From Acidiphilium sp. PA (lineage in GTDB: Bacteria > Pseudomonadota > Alphaproteobacteria > Acetobacterales > Acetobacteraceae), in assembly GCF_026191915.1 (NCBI RefSeq), contig NZ_JAIMBY010000003.1, forward strand, positions 62,001 to 126,000: a stretch of DNA of 64,000 bases. The letters are read 5' to 3'. The notes under the pieces are model-generated. The model worked only from the letters and a program-made list of their open reading frames with translations. It had not been told where the DNA came from and ran no database searches. Positions 33,110 to 43,229 of this stretch are shown here, piece after piece. Numbering within the stretch: the stretch's first letter is position 1; the number at the start of each line of letters is the position of its first letter. A program made the translations under genes and the position numbers.

Positions 33110-34696
33110 TCAGAACGCCAACTGGGTCGCCTGCATGACCTGGGGGAGGTGGCGGATGGCGGTGAGGGCGGGGTCGGGCAGGGTTTCGTCGATCGAGATC
33201 AGGCAGACGGCGTCGCCGCCCTGGGTGGCGCGGCCGAGGTGGAAGGTGGCGATGTTGATGCCTTGATCGGCCAGGATGGCGCTGCATTTGGCGATGAAGC
33301 CGGGTTTGTCCTGGTTGGTGACGTAGAGCATGTGCCGGCCGAAATCGGCTTCGACCTTGATGCCTTTGACTTCGACGAGGCGCGGTTTGGCCCCGCCGAA
33401 CAGCGTGCCGGAGACGGTACGGGTCTGATCGCCGGTGGTGACCGAGATTCGGACGAGGGTTTGGTATTCACTGTCACGGTCGTGCACGGTTTCGGACATG
33501 TCGATGCCGTGATCGCGCGCGAAGACGGGGGCGTTGACCATGTTGACGCCTTCCATCATCGGCGCGAGCAGGCCGGCGAACAGGGCGGCGGAGAGCGGGC
33601 GGTGGTTGAGGTGGGCGGCGGCGCCCTCGTATTCGATGCCGACTTTGGTGATGACGCCGTGGCGCGCTTCGGTGAGTTGCCCGGCGAAGCTGCCGAGCAA
33701 CTGGCACAGCTGCATGTAGGGTTTCAGCCTGGGCGCGTCTTCGGCGGAGACCGATGCCATGTTGACGGCGTTGGTGATGGCGCCGGTGAGCAGGAAATCG
33801 CTGATCTGTTCGGCGACCTGCAGGGCAACGTTCTCCTGTGCTTCGGTGGTGGCCGCGCCAAGATGAGGGGTGCAGACCACGTTGTCGAGCGTGAACAGCG
33901 GGCTCTCGGTCGCGGGTTCGACCTCGAACACATCGAGGGCCGCGCCGGCTACCTGGCCGGATTGCAGGGCGTCGTAGAGTGCGACCTCGTCGATCAGCCC
34001 GCCGCGGGCGCAGTTGACGATCCGCACGCCTTTTTTGGTTTTGGCGAGGTTTTCACGCGAGAGAATGTTGCGCGTCTGTTCGGTGAGCGGGGTGTGCAGC
34101 GTGATGAAATCGGCGCGGCCGAGCAGGGTGTCGAGATCGACCTTCTCGATGCCGAGCACGGTGGCGCGGGCTTCGGTGAGGTAGGGATCGTAGGCAACGA
34201 CGCGCATTTTCAACCCGACCGCGCGGTCCGCGACGATCGAGCCGATATTGCCGGCGCCGATCAGGCCGAGCGTCTTGTTGGTGAGTTCGACGCCCATGAA
34301 GCGGTTTTTCTCCCATTTGCCGGCCTTGGTCGAGGCGGAGGCTTCGGGCAGTTGCCGGGCGAGCGCGAACATCAGGCCGATCGCGTGTTCGGCGGTGGTG
34401 ATGGCGTTGCCGTAGGGCGTGTTCATCACGACCACGCCGCGGGCGGTGGCGGATTTGACATCGACGTTATCGATGCCGATGCCGGCGCGGCCGATCACTT
34501 TCAAATTGGTGGCGGCATCGAGCAATTCGCGGGTCACTTTGGTGGCGGAGCGGATTGCCAGACCATCGAACTCACCGATGATCGCGCGCAGTTCGGCCGG
34601 TGTGAGGCCGGGTTTGACGACGACCTCGACGCCGCGCTGCTTGAAGATGTCGATGGCGGCGGGCGACAATTTGTCGCTGATCAAAACTTTGGGCAT
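33110..34696 (-). CDS. serA: D-3-phosphoglycerate dehydrogenase
   Basis: A 528-residue long-form SerA, first enzyme of serine synthesis. The NAD motif is [17 protein letters not shown], the catalytic Arg/Glu/His are in [20 protein letters not shown] and CTPHLGAAT. The allosteric substrate-binding domain and C-terminal ACT domain follow ([20 protein letters not shown]). A GAGGA site precedes the ATG. It is the third gene of serC-phzF-serA. Confidence 0.96.
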   Translation of the reverse strand: MPKVLISDKLSPAAIDIFKQRGVEVVVKPGLTPAELRAIIGEFDGLAIRSATKVTRELLDAATNLKVIGRAGIGIDNVDVKSATARGVVVMNTPYGNAITTAEHAIGLMFALARQLPEASASTKAGKWEKNRFMGVELTNKTLGLIGAGNIGSIVADRAVGLKMRVVAYDPYLTEARATVLGIEKVDLDTLLGRADFITLHTPLTEQTRNILSRENLAKTKKGVRIVNCARGGLIDEVALYDALQSGQVAGAALDVFEVEPATESPLFTLDNVVCTPHLGAATTEAQENVALQVAEQISDFLLTGAITNAVNMASVSAEDAPRLKPYMQLCQLLGSFAGQLTEARHGVITKVGIEYEGAAAHLNHRPLSAALFAGLLAPMMEGVNMVNAPVFARDHGIDMSETVHDRDSEYQTLVRISVTTGDQTRTVSGTLFGGAKPRLVEVKGIKVEADFGRHMLYVTNQDKPGFIAKCSAILADQGINIATFHLGRATQGGDAVCLISIDETLPDPALTAIRHLPQVMQATQLAF

Positions 34697-34725
34697 GGGA
34701 AATCCTCGGGGGGAAAGGGAAAGTC

Positions 34726-35616
34726 TCAATCGATCGAGAGATGGCCTTCGGCGATGACGACGCAGGTACCGCCGATGGTGACGGTGCCGTCGGGGTCGAC
34801 GGTGGCGCGCAGGCGGCTGGGCCGGCCCATCGCATCGCCCTGGGCGATCCGCAGTACCAGATCGGCGGGTGGCCGGGTCGAGGCGATCAATGCGGCGAGT
34901 GCTGCGTTGGCGCTGCCGGTCGCCGGGTCTTCGGCAATGCCATCGAGCGGCGCGAACATCCGGCAATGAATGTCGATGCCGGTGTGCGCGGCGTCCGGGT
35001 CCCAGGCATACACATGCAGCCCGCGCGCGAGGGGCGGGAAGGCGTGGAATGCAGATGTGTTCACCGTGATGCGGTCGAGCGTGGCCCGGTCGCGCAGTTC
35101 GGCGAACACCAGATCGGCGCCGACCGAGGCGATGCAGGGCGCATGGGTCTTCGTGACGATGTCGCTATGGTCGAGCCCAAGGCAGGCGGCGATGGCGTCG
35201 ACCGGGATGGTCTCACCGCGCGTCAGGCGCTTCGGCGCGGTGACATCGGCGCCGACCGCATTGCCCTCGTGGCGGATCGCGGTGATCGGCACCAGGCCGG
35301 CCAGTTCCTCGAACACCAGGCGATCGCCCAGACCCTTGCCAAACGCCTCGCCCTGGCGGGCAAGCCAGAATCCGGTGCCGACATTCGGGTGCCCGGCGAA
35401 CGGCATTTCCATCACCGGATTGAAAATCCGCACGTTTGCCGTGTTCGCCGGATCGGCCGGCGGCAGCACGAAGGTGGTTTCGGAATAATTGAACTCTCTG
35501 GCAATCGCCTGCATCGTCGCCGTGCCGAGTCCTTCGGCATCCAGCACGATCGCCAGCGGATTGCCGCCGAACACCCGATCGGTGAAGACATCGACCGTCG
35601 CGAACCGGCGTTTCAT
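34726..35616 (-). CDS. PhzF family isomerase/epimerase
   Basis: A 296-residue protein with two diaminopimelate epimerase-like halves. [20 protein letters not shown] and the catalytic Glu in [12 protein letters not shown] mark the N-terminal half. [20 protein letters not shown] and [16 protein letters not shown] complete the PhzF signature. PhzF acts in phenazine synthesis, but homologues without phenazine genes have unknown substrates. Its position between serC (four-base overlap) and serA (29-base gap) suggests a link with serine or phosphoserine metabolites. Confidence 0.88.
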   Translation of the reverse strand: MKRRFATVDVFTDRVFGGNPLAIVLDAEGLGTATMQAIAREFNYSETTFVLPPADPANTANVRIFNPVMEMPFAGHPNVGTGFWLARQGEAFGKGLGDRLVFEELAGLVPITAIRHEGNAVGADVTAPKRLTRGETIPVDAIAACLGLDHSDIVTKTHAPCIASVGADLVFAELRDRATLDRITVNTSAFHAFPPLARGLHVYAWDPDAAHTGIDIHCRMFAPLDGIAEDPATGSANAALAALIASTRPPADLVLRIAQGDAMGRPSRLRATVDPDGTVTIGGTCVVIAEGHLSID

Positions 35617-36794
35617 CGCGCGCCCGCCTCGGCCGCCACCCGATCGATCGCCCAGTCGATCCAGGGCAGCAGCGCCTCGATATTCGCGGTCTCCACCGTC
35701 GCGCCGCCCCAGATCCGCAGGCCGGGCGGTGCATCGCGGTAGGCGGCGATATCGTAGGCCACGCCTTCGGCTTCCAGCAGCGCGGCGATCCGTTTTGCCG
35801 CCTTGGCCTTGCCCTCCGCATCGCGGGCGGCGAACCACGGCGCCGCAATCGTCAGACAGATCGAGGTGCAGGAGCGGATCGCCGGATCGGTCGCGAGAAA
35901 CGCAACCCGGTCGTTCGCCGCCACCCATGATGCAACCGCCGCGAGATTGGCCTCGCTGCGCGCGATCAGGGCCGGCAGACCGCCGATGCCCTCGGCCCAG
36001 CGCAACCCATCGAGCGCATCCTCGGCGGCCAGCATCGAGGGCGTGTTGATGGTCTCGCCGATGAACAAGCCTTCGGTGAGTTTGCCGCCGGAGGTCATGC
36101 GGAAGATTTTCGGCAGCGGCCATGCGGGCTTGTAGGTGGTCAGGCGCTCGACCGCGCGGGGGCTCAGCGCGAGCATGCCATGCGCCGCCTCGCCGCCCAG
36201 CACCTTCTGCCACGACCAGGTCACCACATCGAGTTTCGCGAACGGCAAATCCATCGCGAACGCCGCCGACGTGGCATCTGCGATCACCAGGCCGGTGCGG
36301 TCATCGGCAATCCAGTCGCCATTGGGGATGCGGGCGCCGGAGGTGGTGCCGTTCCAGGCGAGGACGACATCATGGCTGAAATCGACCGCAGCCAGGTCGG
36401 GCAATTGGCCATACGGCGCGGCCAGCACCCGCGCATCCGCGAGTTTCAGCTGCTTGATGACATCGGTGGCCCACGCCTCGGAAAAACTCTCGAACGCCAG
36501 CACATCGACCGGGCGTGCCCCCAGCATCGACCACAGCGCCATCTCGACCGCCCCGGTATCGGACGCGGGTACGATGCCGAGGCGCCAATCGGCCGGCAGG
36601 CCGAGGATGGCGCGCGACCGCGTAATGATCTCGGCGAGCTTCGCCTTGGGCTCCTTCGCCCGGTGGCTGCGGCCGAGCAACGCACCGCTCAGCGCCTCCA
36701 ACGCATAACCAGGGCGTTTGGCACACGGGCCAGACGAAAAATTGGGATTGGCAGGACGCACGGCAGGCTTCGCCGGCACGGAAATATCCATCAT
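35613..36794 (-). CDS. serC: Phosphoserine aminotransferase
   Basis: A 393-residue PLP enzyme of the class V aminotransferase fold, alphaproteobacterial SerC type. It starts with [14 protein letters not shown], has [15 protein letters not shown] and [15 protein letters not shown], and the PLP lysine is in [17 protein letters not shown]. It converts 3-phosphohydroxypyruvate to phosphoserine. It is the first gene of the serine operon. Confidence 0.94.
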   Translation of the reverse strand: MMDISVPAKPAVRPANPNFSSGPCAKRPGYALEALSGALLGRSHRAKEPKAKLAEIITRSRAILGLPADWRLGIVPASDTGAVEMALWSMLGARPVDVLAFESFSEAWATDVIKQLKLADARVLAAPYGQLPDLAAVDFSHDVVLAWNGTTSGARIPNGDWIADDRTGLVIADATSAAFAMDLPFAKLDVVTWSWQKVLGGEAAHGMLALSPRAVERLTTYKPAWPLPKIFRMTSGGKLTEGLFIGETINTPSMLAAEDALDGLRWAEGIGGLPALIARSEANLAAVASWVAANDRVAFLATDPAIRSCTSICLTIAAPWFAARDAEGKAKAAKRIAALLEAEGVAYDIAAYRDAPPGLRIWGGATVETANIEALLPWIDWAIDRVAAEAGAR

Positions 36795-36879
36795 CGGTCT
36801 CCCTTGCAGAAGAAAAGCGTCCCGGTGGGGGGACGTGACCCGCTGCGGGCCTTAGCCGATGATGGTGGGGAACGCAACC

Positions 36880-36906
36880 AGGCCAGGGGGCCGGGCCCCC
36901 TGGCCT
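36880..36906. terminator. Terminator after the glucan synthase-like gene
   Basis: A perfect 11-bp stem AGGCCAGGGGG (36880-36890) with its complement at 36896-36906 and loop CCGGG. It lies just beyond the minus-strand stop at 36911 and before the serC leader. It shares the GGCCAGGGG stem with two other sites. Confidence 0.7.
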
Positions 36907-36910
36907 GCAA

Positions 36911-39637
36911 TCAATCGCCCGCCGCGGTGCGGGCCGAGATCGGCATGCGTGACACGGGGAGCAGCGCGGGCGCCGGCGCCGGCAAACTCTTGACGACTTT
37001 GGCCGGCAGCGCCGCCACGATCGAGACGCCGACCGAGGCAAGGTAGGGCAGCGACTGGGTGAACAGCACGACGCACCATAATTTGCTTTCCGGCGTCGCC
37101 CAGTGATGCCCGATGCCGACGCCGAGCAGCGCGCCCCAGGTGAGGGCCAGCAACACGAGTTCTTCCCGCGCCATCACCAAACCCTGCACCAGGGCGGGCG
37201 CATCCTTCATTTTCGGCGTCCGCAGGAACGGCAGTTTGTTGGTGAACAGCCCCTTCCAGACCGCTTTGCCGATCGTGTGCGACAGGGCGAGCCCTGCGAT
37301 GGCGGCACCGATCCGGTCGCGCAGGCTGCAGTTCACCCGCGCCGCGTAGAGCGCGAGGATCTGCACGATCTTGAAGACAAACAGACCGACCGAGGGCAGC
37401 ATGAACAGGATGATCGGGAACTCGAAGCGCACCGGGTCCAGGATCAGCCCGGCCGACCAGGCAAGGCCGAGGAACAGGAAGGCCAGGCCGAGCGCATCGC
37501 CCATCCAGGGCAGCCAGCCGGTCACGAAGTGCCAGCGCTGGCCGAGCGTGAGGGTGCGATCGAACGGCGAGAGCAGGGCTTTCCAATGCTTGCGGGTGAT
37601 GCGCATGGCACCGTAAGCCCAGCGATAGCGCTGCTTGCGGAAGGCGTTGAAATCATCCGGCATCACGCCGCGGCCGAAGCTGCGCTTGGAATAGACCGCC
37701 TCATACCCGTCGCGGAACAGGCGCATGCCCAGTTCGCTGTCCTCGGTGATGCACCATTCGGCCCAGCCGCGCGTGTGATCGGCCGTGTCCTTGAGCAAGG
37801 CTTCCTTGCGGACCAGCGTCATCGTGCCGTGCTGGATGATCGCGTTGCGCTCGTTGCGATTGACCATGCCGATCTGGAAGAACCCGGCATATTCCCAGAA
37901 CATCATGCGCTTGAAGATCGAGCCGTCGTTGTCGCGGTAATCCTGCGGCGATTGGGTGAAACCCACCACGGGGTCGGCGAAGGCCGGCACCATGCAGCGC
38001 AGCCAGTCGGGATCGACGATGTAATCGCTGTCGAGCACGCCGATGATCTCGGCATCGGGCGCGGTTTCACGCAGCGCGAAGTTGAGCGCGCCCGCCTTGA
38101 AGCCGGGATACTGGCCGAGGGTGAAGAAGCGGAATTTCGCGCCCAGCCGCGCACAATGCGCCGCCACCGGCTCCCACACGGCGCTGTCCTTGGTGTTGTT
38201 GTCGATCACCAGCACTTCGTAATCCTCGTAGTCGAGGGCGGCGAGCGCGTTGAGCGTCTGCTTCACCATGTCTGCCGGTTCGTTGCAGATCGGCAGATGT
38301 AGCGAGACTTTCGGCAGTTTCATGCCATGCGGTGCCGGCACCGGCTCGAAATGGCGCTTGCGCACCCGGCCGAACAGCGTCTCGGTCAGGTCGAAACTAT
38401 CGGCGATCAGCAAAAACAGCAGCAGCGCCTGGCCCAGCGCGAGGGTGGACCACACCGCGGCGGCCGACCAGGACAGGTAGGTCTCGCCCATCGTCATCAG
38501 CAGCATCGCGAGCGCGGTGCCGAAACCCTGCACCAGCCCGGCAAAGATCAGCTTCCCGGCGATCCGCATATCCGGCCGGCGCGACAGCAGACCGATGGCG
38601 ATCAGCAGCCCCAGCAGCGAAGCCCCGGCTGCCCAGGGCAACCACGCGCGGTTCTCCAGCACAGGGCCCGTCAACGACCATTTCGGTGCGCGCGACTGCG
38701 ACCACATCCCCCAATACCCGGCGGCACGGCCTTCGAAGCTCGTCTTCCAGGGTTGGTCGAACGCTTCCATCACGAAATACGTCAGGTGTTTTTTCTGGGC
38801 GATATTGAAAAAGTCTCGCAGGAACGCCGCCTGATAGACGCGCGACGCCCGCGCGCCGCCGATATCGATCCCATCGGACGGCCAGCCGATCTCGCCAATC
38901 ACGACGCGCTTGCCCGGAAACGCGCGCTGCACCTGATGCAGCCGGTGCAACGCGTATTGCACGGCGGTCTTTTCCGGCACACCTTCCCAGTACGGCAGCA
39001 GATGCACGGTGATGAAATCGACCGATTTGGCGAGTTCCGGGTGATGCAGCCAGGTGTGCCAGGGCTCGGCGGTCGAAACCGGCACATGGACGCGGGATTT
39101 GACGTAATCGATATCCGCCGCAAGCTGCGAAACCGTCAGGTTGCGGCGCAGGATCACCTCGTTGCCGACCATCACGGCTTTGACGTCGCGGTTGGCGTTG
39201 GCGACTTTCACCACTTTCCGCAACTCGGCCTCGTTGGCCTTGGGATGCTGGTCGAGCCAGGCGCCGAGCGTGACGTTCAGATGATAGCGCGCGGCCAGCG
39301 CCGGAATCTCGCCGAGATCGTTCTGCACGGTGTAGGTGCGGATGTTATGGGTCTTCGTGGCAACCAGCGCGAGATCGGATTTGATCTGCTTGATCGAAGG
39401 ATACACGTTGCTCTGCGGGCTCTCGCCGGCATGGAACGGTGAAAACGCAAAGCCGCCGATCTCACCCGTATAGGGCGGAATATCGGTCACCGGCCGGTTC
39501 AGCGCCGCCCAGATGCCGAAGGTCGCTCCGGCCGTAGCAAAAGCCGCCAGCCACGAGGCGGGATTGCGCCAGCCCGAGCGGGCGCGCGGCCGGCTGACCT
39601 GGGGAGCGAGAGCGCGAAGCTGCGATTGATGCGTCAT
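36911..39637 (-). CDS. GH17-GT2 fusion, beta-glucan synthase-like membrane protein
   Basis: A 908-residue protein. Residues about 60-330 form a GH17 glucanase/transglycosylase-like domain with both expected glutamates, Glu160 in MVGNE and Glu249 in VIGEIGWPSDG. After two to four membrane spans comes a family 2 glycosyltransferase from about residue 465 (LPICNEPADMVKQTLNALAA, DSDYIVDP, CITEDSELGM, QRYRWAYG), then further C-terminal spans. GH17 plus processive GT2 recalls the Bradyrhizobium NdvB/NdvC system for beta-1,3/1,6 glucans. Product and export route are inferred. The gene is monocistronic and divergent from the CNNM gene. Confidence 0.85.
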   Translation of the reverse strand: MTHQSQLRALAPQVSRPRARSGWRNPASWLAAFATAGATFGIWAALNRPVTDIPPYTGEIGGFAFSPFHAGESPQSNVYPSIKQIKSDLALVATKTHNIRTYTVQNDLGEIPALAARYHLNVTLGAWLDQHPKANEAELRKVVKVANANRDVKAVMVGNEVILRRNLTVSQLAADIDYVKSRVHVPVSTAEPWHTWLHHPELAKSVDFITVHLLPYWEGVPEKTAVQYALHRLHQVQRAFPGKRVVIGEIGWPSDGIDIGGARASRVYQAAFLRDFFNIAQKKHLTYFVMEAFDQPWKTSFEGRAAGYWGMWSQSRAPKWSLTGPVLENRAWLPWAAGASLLGLLIAIGLLSRRPDMRIAGKLIFAGLVQGFGTALAMLLMTMGETYLSWSAAAVWSTLALGQALLLFLLIADSFDLTETLFGRVRKRHFEPVPAPHGMKLPKVSLHLPICNEPADMVKQTLNALAALDYEDYEVLVIDNNTKDSAVWEPVAAHCARLGAKFRFFTLGQYPGFKAGALNFALRETAPDAEIIGVLDSDYIVDPDWLRCMVPAFADPVVGFTQSPQDYRDNDGSIFKRMMFWEYAGFFQIGMVNRNERNAIIQHGTMTLVRKEALLKDTADHTRGWAEWCITEDSELGMRLFRDGYEAVYSKRSFGRGVMPDDFNAFRKQRYRWAYGAMRITRKHWKALLSPFDRTLTLGQRWHFVTGWLPWMGDALGLAFLFLGLAWSAGLILDPVRFEFPIILFMLPSVGLFVFKIVQILALYAARVNCSLRDRIGAAIAGLALSHTIGKAVWKGLFTNKLPFLRTPKMKDAPALVQGLVMAREELVLLALTWGALLGVGIGHHWATPESKLWCVVLFTQSLPYLASVGVSIVAALPAKVVKSLPAPAPALLPVSRMPISARTAAGD

Positions 39638-39809
39638 GAACCAACATCCGGTTGAGCGCAGAACCATCCTGCGTTGGGACCCAGATGCGTGTGCAGTGCG
39701 GCATCGCACGGGCCGGATTGTGGCGAAACCGGGGCATTTATAACGGTTTCGGCACGTCTGCCGTGCTAGAACGGCGCCGGGTTATTCTGATCGCGATATC
39801 GGCTATGCT

Positions 39810-41135
39810 ATGTCCAGCTTACTGCTTTATCTCAAGGTCTTCATGCAAATCTTTGCAGAAATTGGTCTTTTATTTTTCCTGATCCTGCTGAACGCCGGGT
39901 TCTCCCTGGCCGAAATGGCGCTGGTGTCGTCCCGCCGGGCGGCGCTTGCGCTGATGGCGCAAAAACAAATGTCCGGCGCCGCCCGAGCGCGCGCCCTGGC
40001 CGACAAGCCGGACCGGTTCCTGCCGACCGTGCAGATCGGCATCACCGCCATCAGCGTACTGACCGGCGTGGTCGGCGGCGCGCAACTCGCGCAAGCCCTG
40101 ACGCCCGAACTCAGGCACATCACCCTCATCGCACCGGTCGCGAGCACGCTGTCGCTGACCATCACGGTGGTCATCGTGACATTCCTGACCCTGGTGTTCG
40201 GCGAACTGGTGCCCAAACAGCTCGCCTTGCGCAACGCCGAACGCATCGCCTGCCTCGTCGCCCTGCCGCTCGATCTGTTCGCCCGCATGGCCGGCCCGCT
40301 GGTGCTGCTGCTGCGCGGGACCACCCATATCGTGCTGCAGGCGTTCGGCCCGGTCGATCCGCACCGCCGGGCGGTCAGTGAAGAGGAACTCAAAGCCATC
40401 CTTGCCGAAGGCACCGAATCCGGCATGCTGGAATCCGAGGAACGCGACATGATGGAACGCGTCATGCGCCTCGCCGACAAGCCGGTTCGCGCCATCATGA
40501 CCCCACGCCAGGATATCGCCTGGCTCGACCGCACCGCGCCGCGCGGCCAGGTTATCACCGCGCTCAAATCGGCGCCCCATTCCCGCTTCGTGGTATGCGA
40601 CCGCAGCATCGACAACGTCGTCGGCATCGTCCAGGCCAAGGATATTCTCGACCGCATGCTCGACGGCAAGGATATCTCGATCGCCACTTCACTCCGCCAG
40701 CCCCTCGCCGTGCCCGATGCCATCTCGGCACTCGATGCGCTCGAACGCCTGAAATCAGACCCGCTCGGCGTCGCCTTCGTGCTCGATGAATATGGCAGCT
40801 TCGAGGGCATGGTCACCGTCGGCGATTTGCTCGAAGCCATCGTCGGCGATGTCGAAGAACCCTCCCTCACCGAAACCGGCGAGGACGTGCCGGACCGTTT
40901 CGACCTCGACGGCCTCGAACCCGTCGATGAAGTGGCACACCGCCTCAAACTCGACGACCTGCCGGCCCATGGCTCCTACCACACTCTCGGCGGCTTCCTG
41001 CTCGCGCTGCTGAAACGCGTGCCCCGCCAGGGCGACGCCATCGCCTACGGCGGCTGGCGCTTTGAAGTCCTCGCCATGAATGGCCGCCGCGTCGAACGTG
41101 TCCGCATCAGCCGCGACCCCACCGTCGTTCCCTGA
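39810..41135 (+). CDS. CNNM/CBS/CorC-domain membrane protein (hemolysin C family)
   Basis: A 441-residue protein. The N-terminal CNNM transmembrane domain of about 190 residues includes GFSLAEMALVSSRRAAL and VFGELVPKQLALRNAE. A pair of CBS domains follows (IMTPRQDIAWLD, FVLDEYGSFEGMVTVGDLLEAIVGD), then a CorC_HlyC domain to the C-terminus. Members are linked to magnesium, cobalt or sodium transport; hemolysin is a historical name. An alternative start at ATG 39843 would remove eleven residues. Confidence 0.9.
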   Translation: MSSLLLYLKVFMQIFAEIGLLFFLILLNAGFSLAEMALVSSRRAALALMAQKQMSGAARARALADKPDRFLPTVQIGITAISVLTGVVGGAQLAQALTPELRHITLIAPVASTLSLTITVVIVTFLTLVFGELVPKQLALRNAERIACLVALPLDLFARMAGPLVLLLRGTTHIVLQAFGPVDPHRRAVSEEELKAILAEGTESGMLESEERDMMERVMRLADKPVRAIMTPRQDIAWLDRTAPRGQVITALKSAPHSRFVVCDRSIDNVVGIVQAKDILDRMLDGKDISIATSLRQPLAVPDAISALDALERLKSDPLGVAFVLDEYGSFEGMVTVGDLLEAIVGDVEEPSLTETGEDVPDRFDLDGLEPVDEVAHRLKLDDLPAHGSYHTLGGFLLALLKRVPRQGDAIAYGGWRFEVLAMNGRRVERVRISRDPTVVP

Positions 41136-41235
41136 ACCGTCGGGGCGATCGCCGAGGGACGAGGCGCGGGGATCAAGCAAGGTGAGGGGCGGGGTCTTTG
41201 TGCTGCCTAACCCGAACTTGCGCAAACCTCCGACA

Positions 41236-42045
41236 TCACGACGCCACTTCGTCGGTGACAACCGTGAAGCCGGTGAGGATGCATTGGCCGAAGGTGGTGG
41301 TGATCGCGACGTCCGTGGCATCGCGACCCCGGGCCATCAGGATGCGCCCGATGCGGGGATGGTTGTGGCGGGCATCGCAGGTGTACCAGCGGCCGCCGAG
41401 GTAGACGTCGAACCAGCCGCTGAAATCCATCGGGTCGGGTGAGAGTGGTACGCCGATATCACCGAGGTAGCCGGTGCAATAGCGCGCGGGGATGTTCATG
41501 CAGCGGCAGAAGGTGATGGCGAGGTGGGCGAAGTCGCGGCAGACGCCGCGTTGTTCCATGAAGGCGTCCCACGCGGTTTTGGTCGGCCGCGCGCTCTGAT
41601 AATCGAACGTGATGCGGTTATGGACGTATTCGCAGATCGCCTGCACGCGTGGCCAGCCGGGCTCGATATGGCCGAACAGCGAGATGGCGGTATCCGAGAG
41701 CCGGTCGGTCTCGCAGTAGCGGCTGCCCAGCAGGAACACCAGGATATCGGTCGGCAGATGTTCGACGGCGATCTGCGGCGCGCCATGGGGCTCGATGTCG
41801 GGGTCGCCGTAATCGCGGATCAGAAAGTCGCTGCGCATCGTCTGGCGGCCCGGCATGGCAACGATCCGGCTGCAGCAATTCCCGAACCCGTCGATATAAT
41901 GGGTGACGGGCACAGGCGGGTCCAACACCAGGCGACCGTCCGTCAGCAGATCCGGCTCGCGCGAGGGGTGCAGGTTCAGCATCAACAGCATCGGAATCGG
42001 GGTCGGACAGTCGAACGAGATTTCAAAGCCAGCGCGGATTTTCAT
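41236..42045 (-). CDS. Transglutaminase-like protein, first of four in the cluster
   Basis: A 269-residue papain-fold transglutaminase-like protein. An N-terminal beta domain (FDCPTPIPMLLMLNLHPSRE) is followed by the core with nucleophile Cys169 in QRGVCRDFAHLAI, and MDFSGWFDVYLGGRWYTCDARHNHPRIGR later, split here as MDFSGWF and RWYTCDARHNHPR. The usual catalytic His position holds Ser-Gly; Asp224 is present. Such enzymes cleave or form amide bonds. It is encoded 28 bases downstream of the next transglutaminase gene, same strand. Confidence 0.85.
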   Translation of the reverse strand: MKIRAGFEISFDCPTPIPMLLMLNLHPSREPDLLTDGRLVLDPPVPVTHYIDGFGNCCSRIVAMPGRQTMRSDFLIRDYGDPDIEPHGAPQIAVEHLPTDILVFLLGSRYCETDRLSDTAISLFGHIEPGWPRVQAICEYVHNRITFDYQSARPTKTAWDAFMEQRGVCRDFAHLAITFCRCMNIPARYCTGYLGDIGVPLSPDPMDFSGWFDVYLGGRWYTCDARHNHPRIGRILMARGRDATDVAITTTFGQCILTGFTVVTDEVAS

Positions 42046-42073
42046 AATAAGGTCGCTCCTTGCGAAAATGGGG

Positions 42074-43048
42074 TCAACGAGGCTGCGGGCCGGGGTCGAA
42101 GGGCGGCGGGTCCATTCTGGTGACGGTCACCGCGACGTTCATCGCGAGGTGATCGGACGGGGTACCAACCCAGGTGCCGGAGAGCGGGACGGCCTGCGCC
42201 GGTTCGCGGACCACAGCGACACGGATCAGATCACGATTGCCGACGATGCCGTTGGTGGGATCGAATTCCACCCAGCCCGCCCCTGGCAGAAACACCTGCA
42301 GCCAGGCGTGGGTGGCGCCGCCGCCTACGTTTGTAAGGTTGCCGCGACCCGGCACGTGCAGATAACCCGACACAAACCGGGCGGCGAGGCCGAGCGCGCG
42401 CACCGCTTCCATCATCAGCAGGGCGAAGTCGCGGCAGCTGCCGCTGCCGAGTTTCAGCGTGGTGGTCGGTTCCTGCAAGCCCTTTTCCTCGCGCGCGACA
42501 TAGGTGAAACCCTGCCAGATGGCCTGGTTGATGCCGCGCAGCAGGGCACTGGTATTGGTCGGACCGTTCGGCGACAGGAATCGGCGTGCCCACCGATCGA
42601 CCTCATGATGCGGGTCGCGGTTGTGCCGCTCGATCAGGCGCATCAGATCCGGCATTTCATCACCGCCGTAGGTGAAGGGGTAGGTCAGGGCATAGTCTTC
42701 GAGCGTCAGGTCCGGCACCGTGCCGTCTTCGGCGTGGCTCGGGCTGTGTTGCAGCGTCACGGAGCTGTCGAAGCATAATTCAGTGGTGCGGGCGCCGAAA
42801 CTTGCATAACCCACGTGATTGCCGAACACATCGAGCATCCAGCGCTGACGGATCGGCGCGGGGTTGATGATGAGGTTCGCGTTCAGAACGCGCTGATCGT
42901 GGCCTTCACGCGGGCGGAACATCATGCGGTGTTCCCCCAGCGCAACCGGCTGGCGGTAACGATAGGTGGTGACGTGGCGGACTTCGAGAACGGGCAAGAT
43001 CAGGCGCGACCGGACGGTGCGCCGGATGACCGGACGGTTCTGACGCAT
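42074..43048 (-). CDS. Transglutaminase family protein with bacterial N-terminal domain
   Basis: A 324-residue protein with a bacterial transglutaminase N-domain at about 20-100 (VRHVTTYRYRQPVALGEHRM). The catalytic core has Cys205 (GSGSCRDFAL), His247 (THAWLQVF) and Asp263 (FDPTNG). There is no signal peptide, so it is probably cytoplasmic. GAGGGGAG lies upstream of the chosen ATG at 43048, while the frame extends a further 23 residues. It is divergent from the third transglutaminase gene. Confidence 0.88.
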   Translation of the reverse strand: MRQNRPVIRRTVRSRLILPVLEVRHVTTYRYRQPVALGEHRMMFRPREGHDQRVLNANLIINPAPIRQRWMLDVFGNHVGYASFGARTTELCFDSSVTLQHSPSHAEDGTVPDLTLEDYALTYPFTYGGDEMPDLMRLIERHNRDPHHEVDRWARRFLSPNGPTNTSALLRGINQAIWQGFTYVAREEKGLQEPTTTLKLGSGSCRDFALLMMEAVRALGLAARFVSGYLHVPGRGNLTNVGGGATHAWLQVFLPGAGWVEFDPTNGIVGNRDLIRVAVVREPAQAVPLSGTWVGTPSDHLAMNVAVTVTRMDPPPFDPGPQPR

Positions 43049-43229
43049 GATGCGCCAGCTCCCCTCACGAGGGGTCGATAGAAGATCTGCATGGGGTCCT
43101 GCCAGCTGCGCCAGCACGGTATATGTGACGCGCCTCTGCGGGTTTCCACCGGAATCGGCGGTAAATCGCGGCTATCGGCGGGGCGGACGGAATGATACTG
43201 TCATCAAACAAACCGTCTGGACGATCTGA

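Noticed and set aside
37103-38302. 399-codon plus-strand frame opposite the GH17-GT2 gene
   Set aside because: Shadow frame over conserved glycosyltransferase motifs on the other strand.
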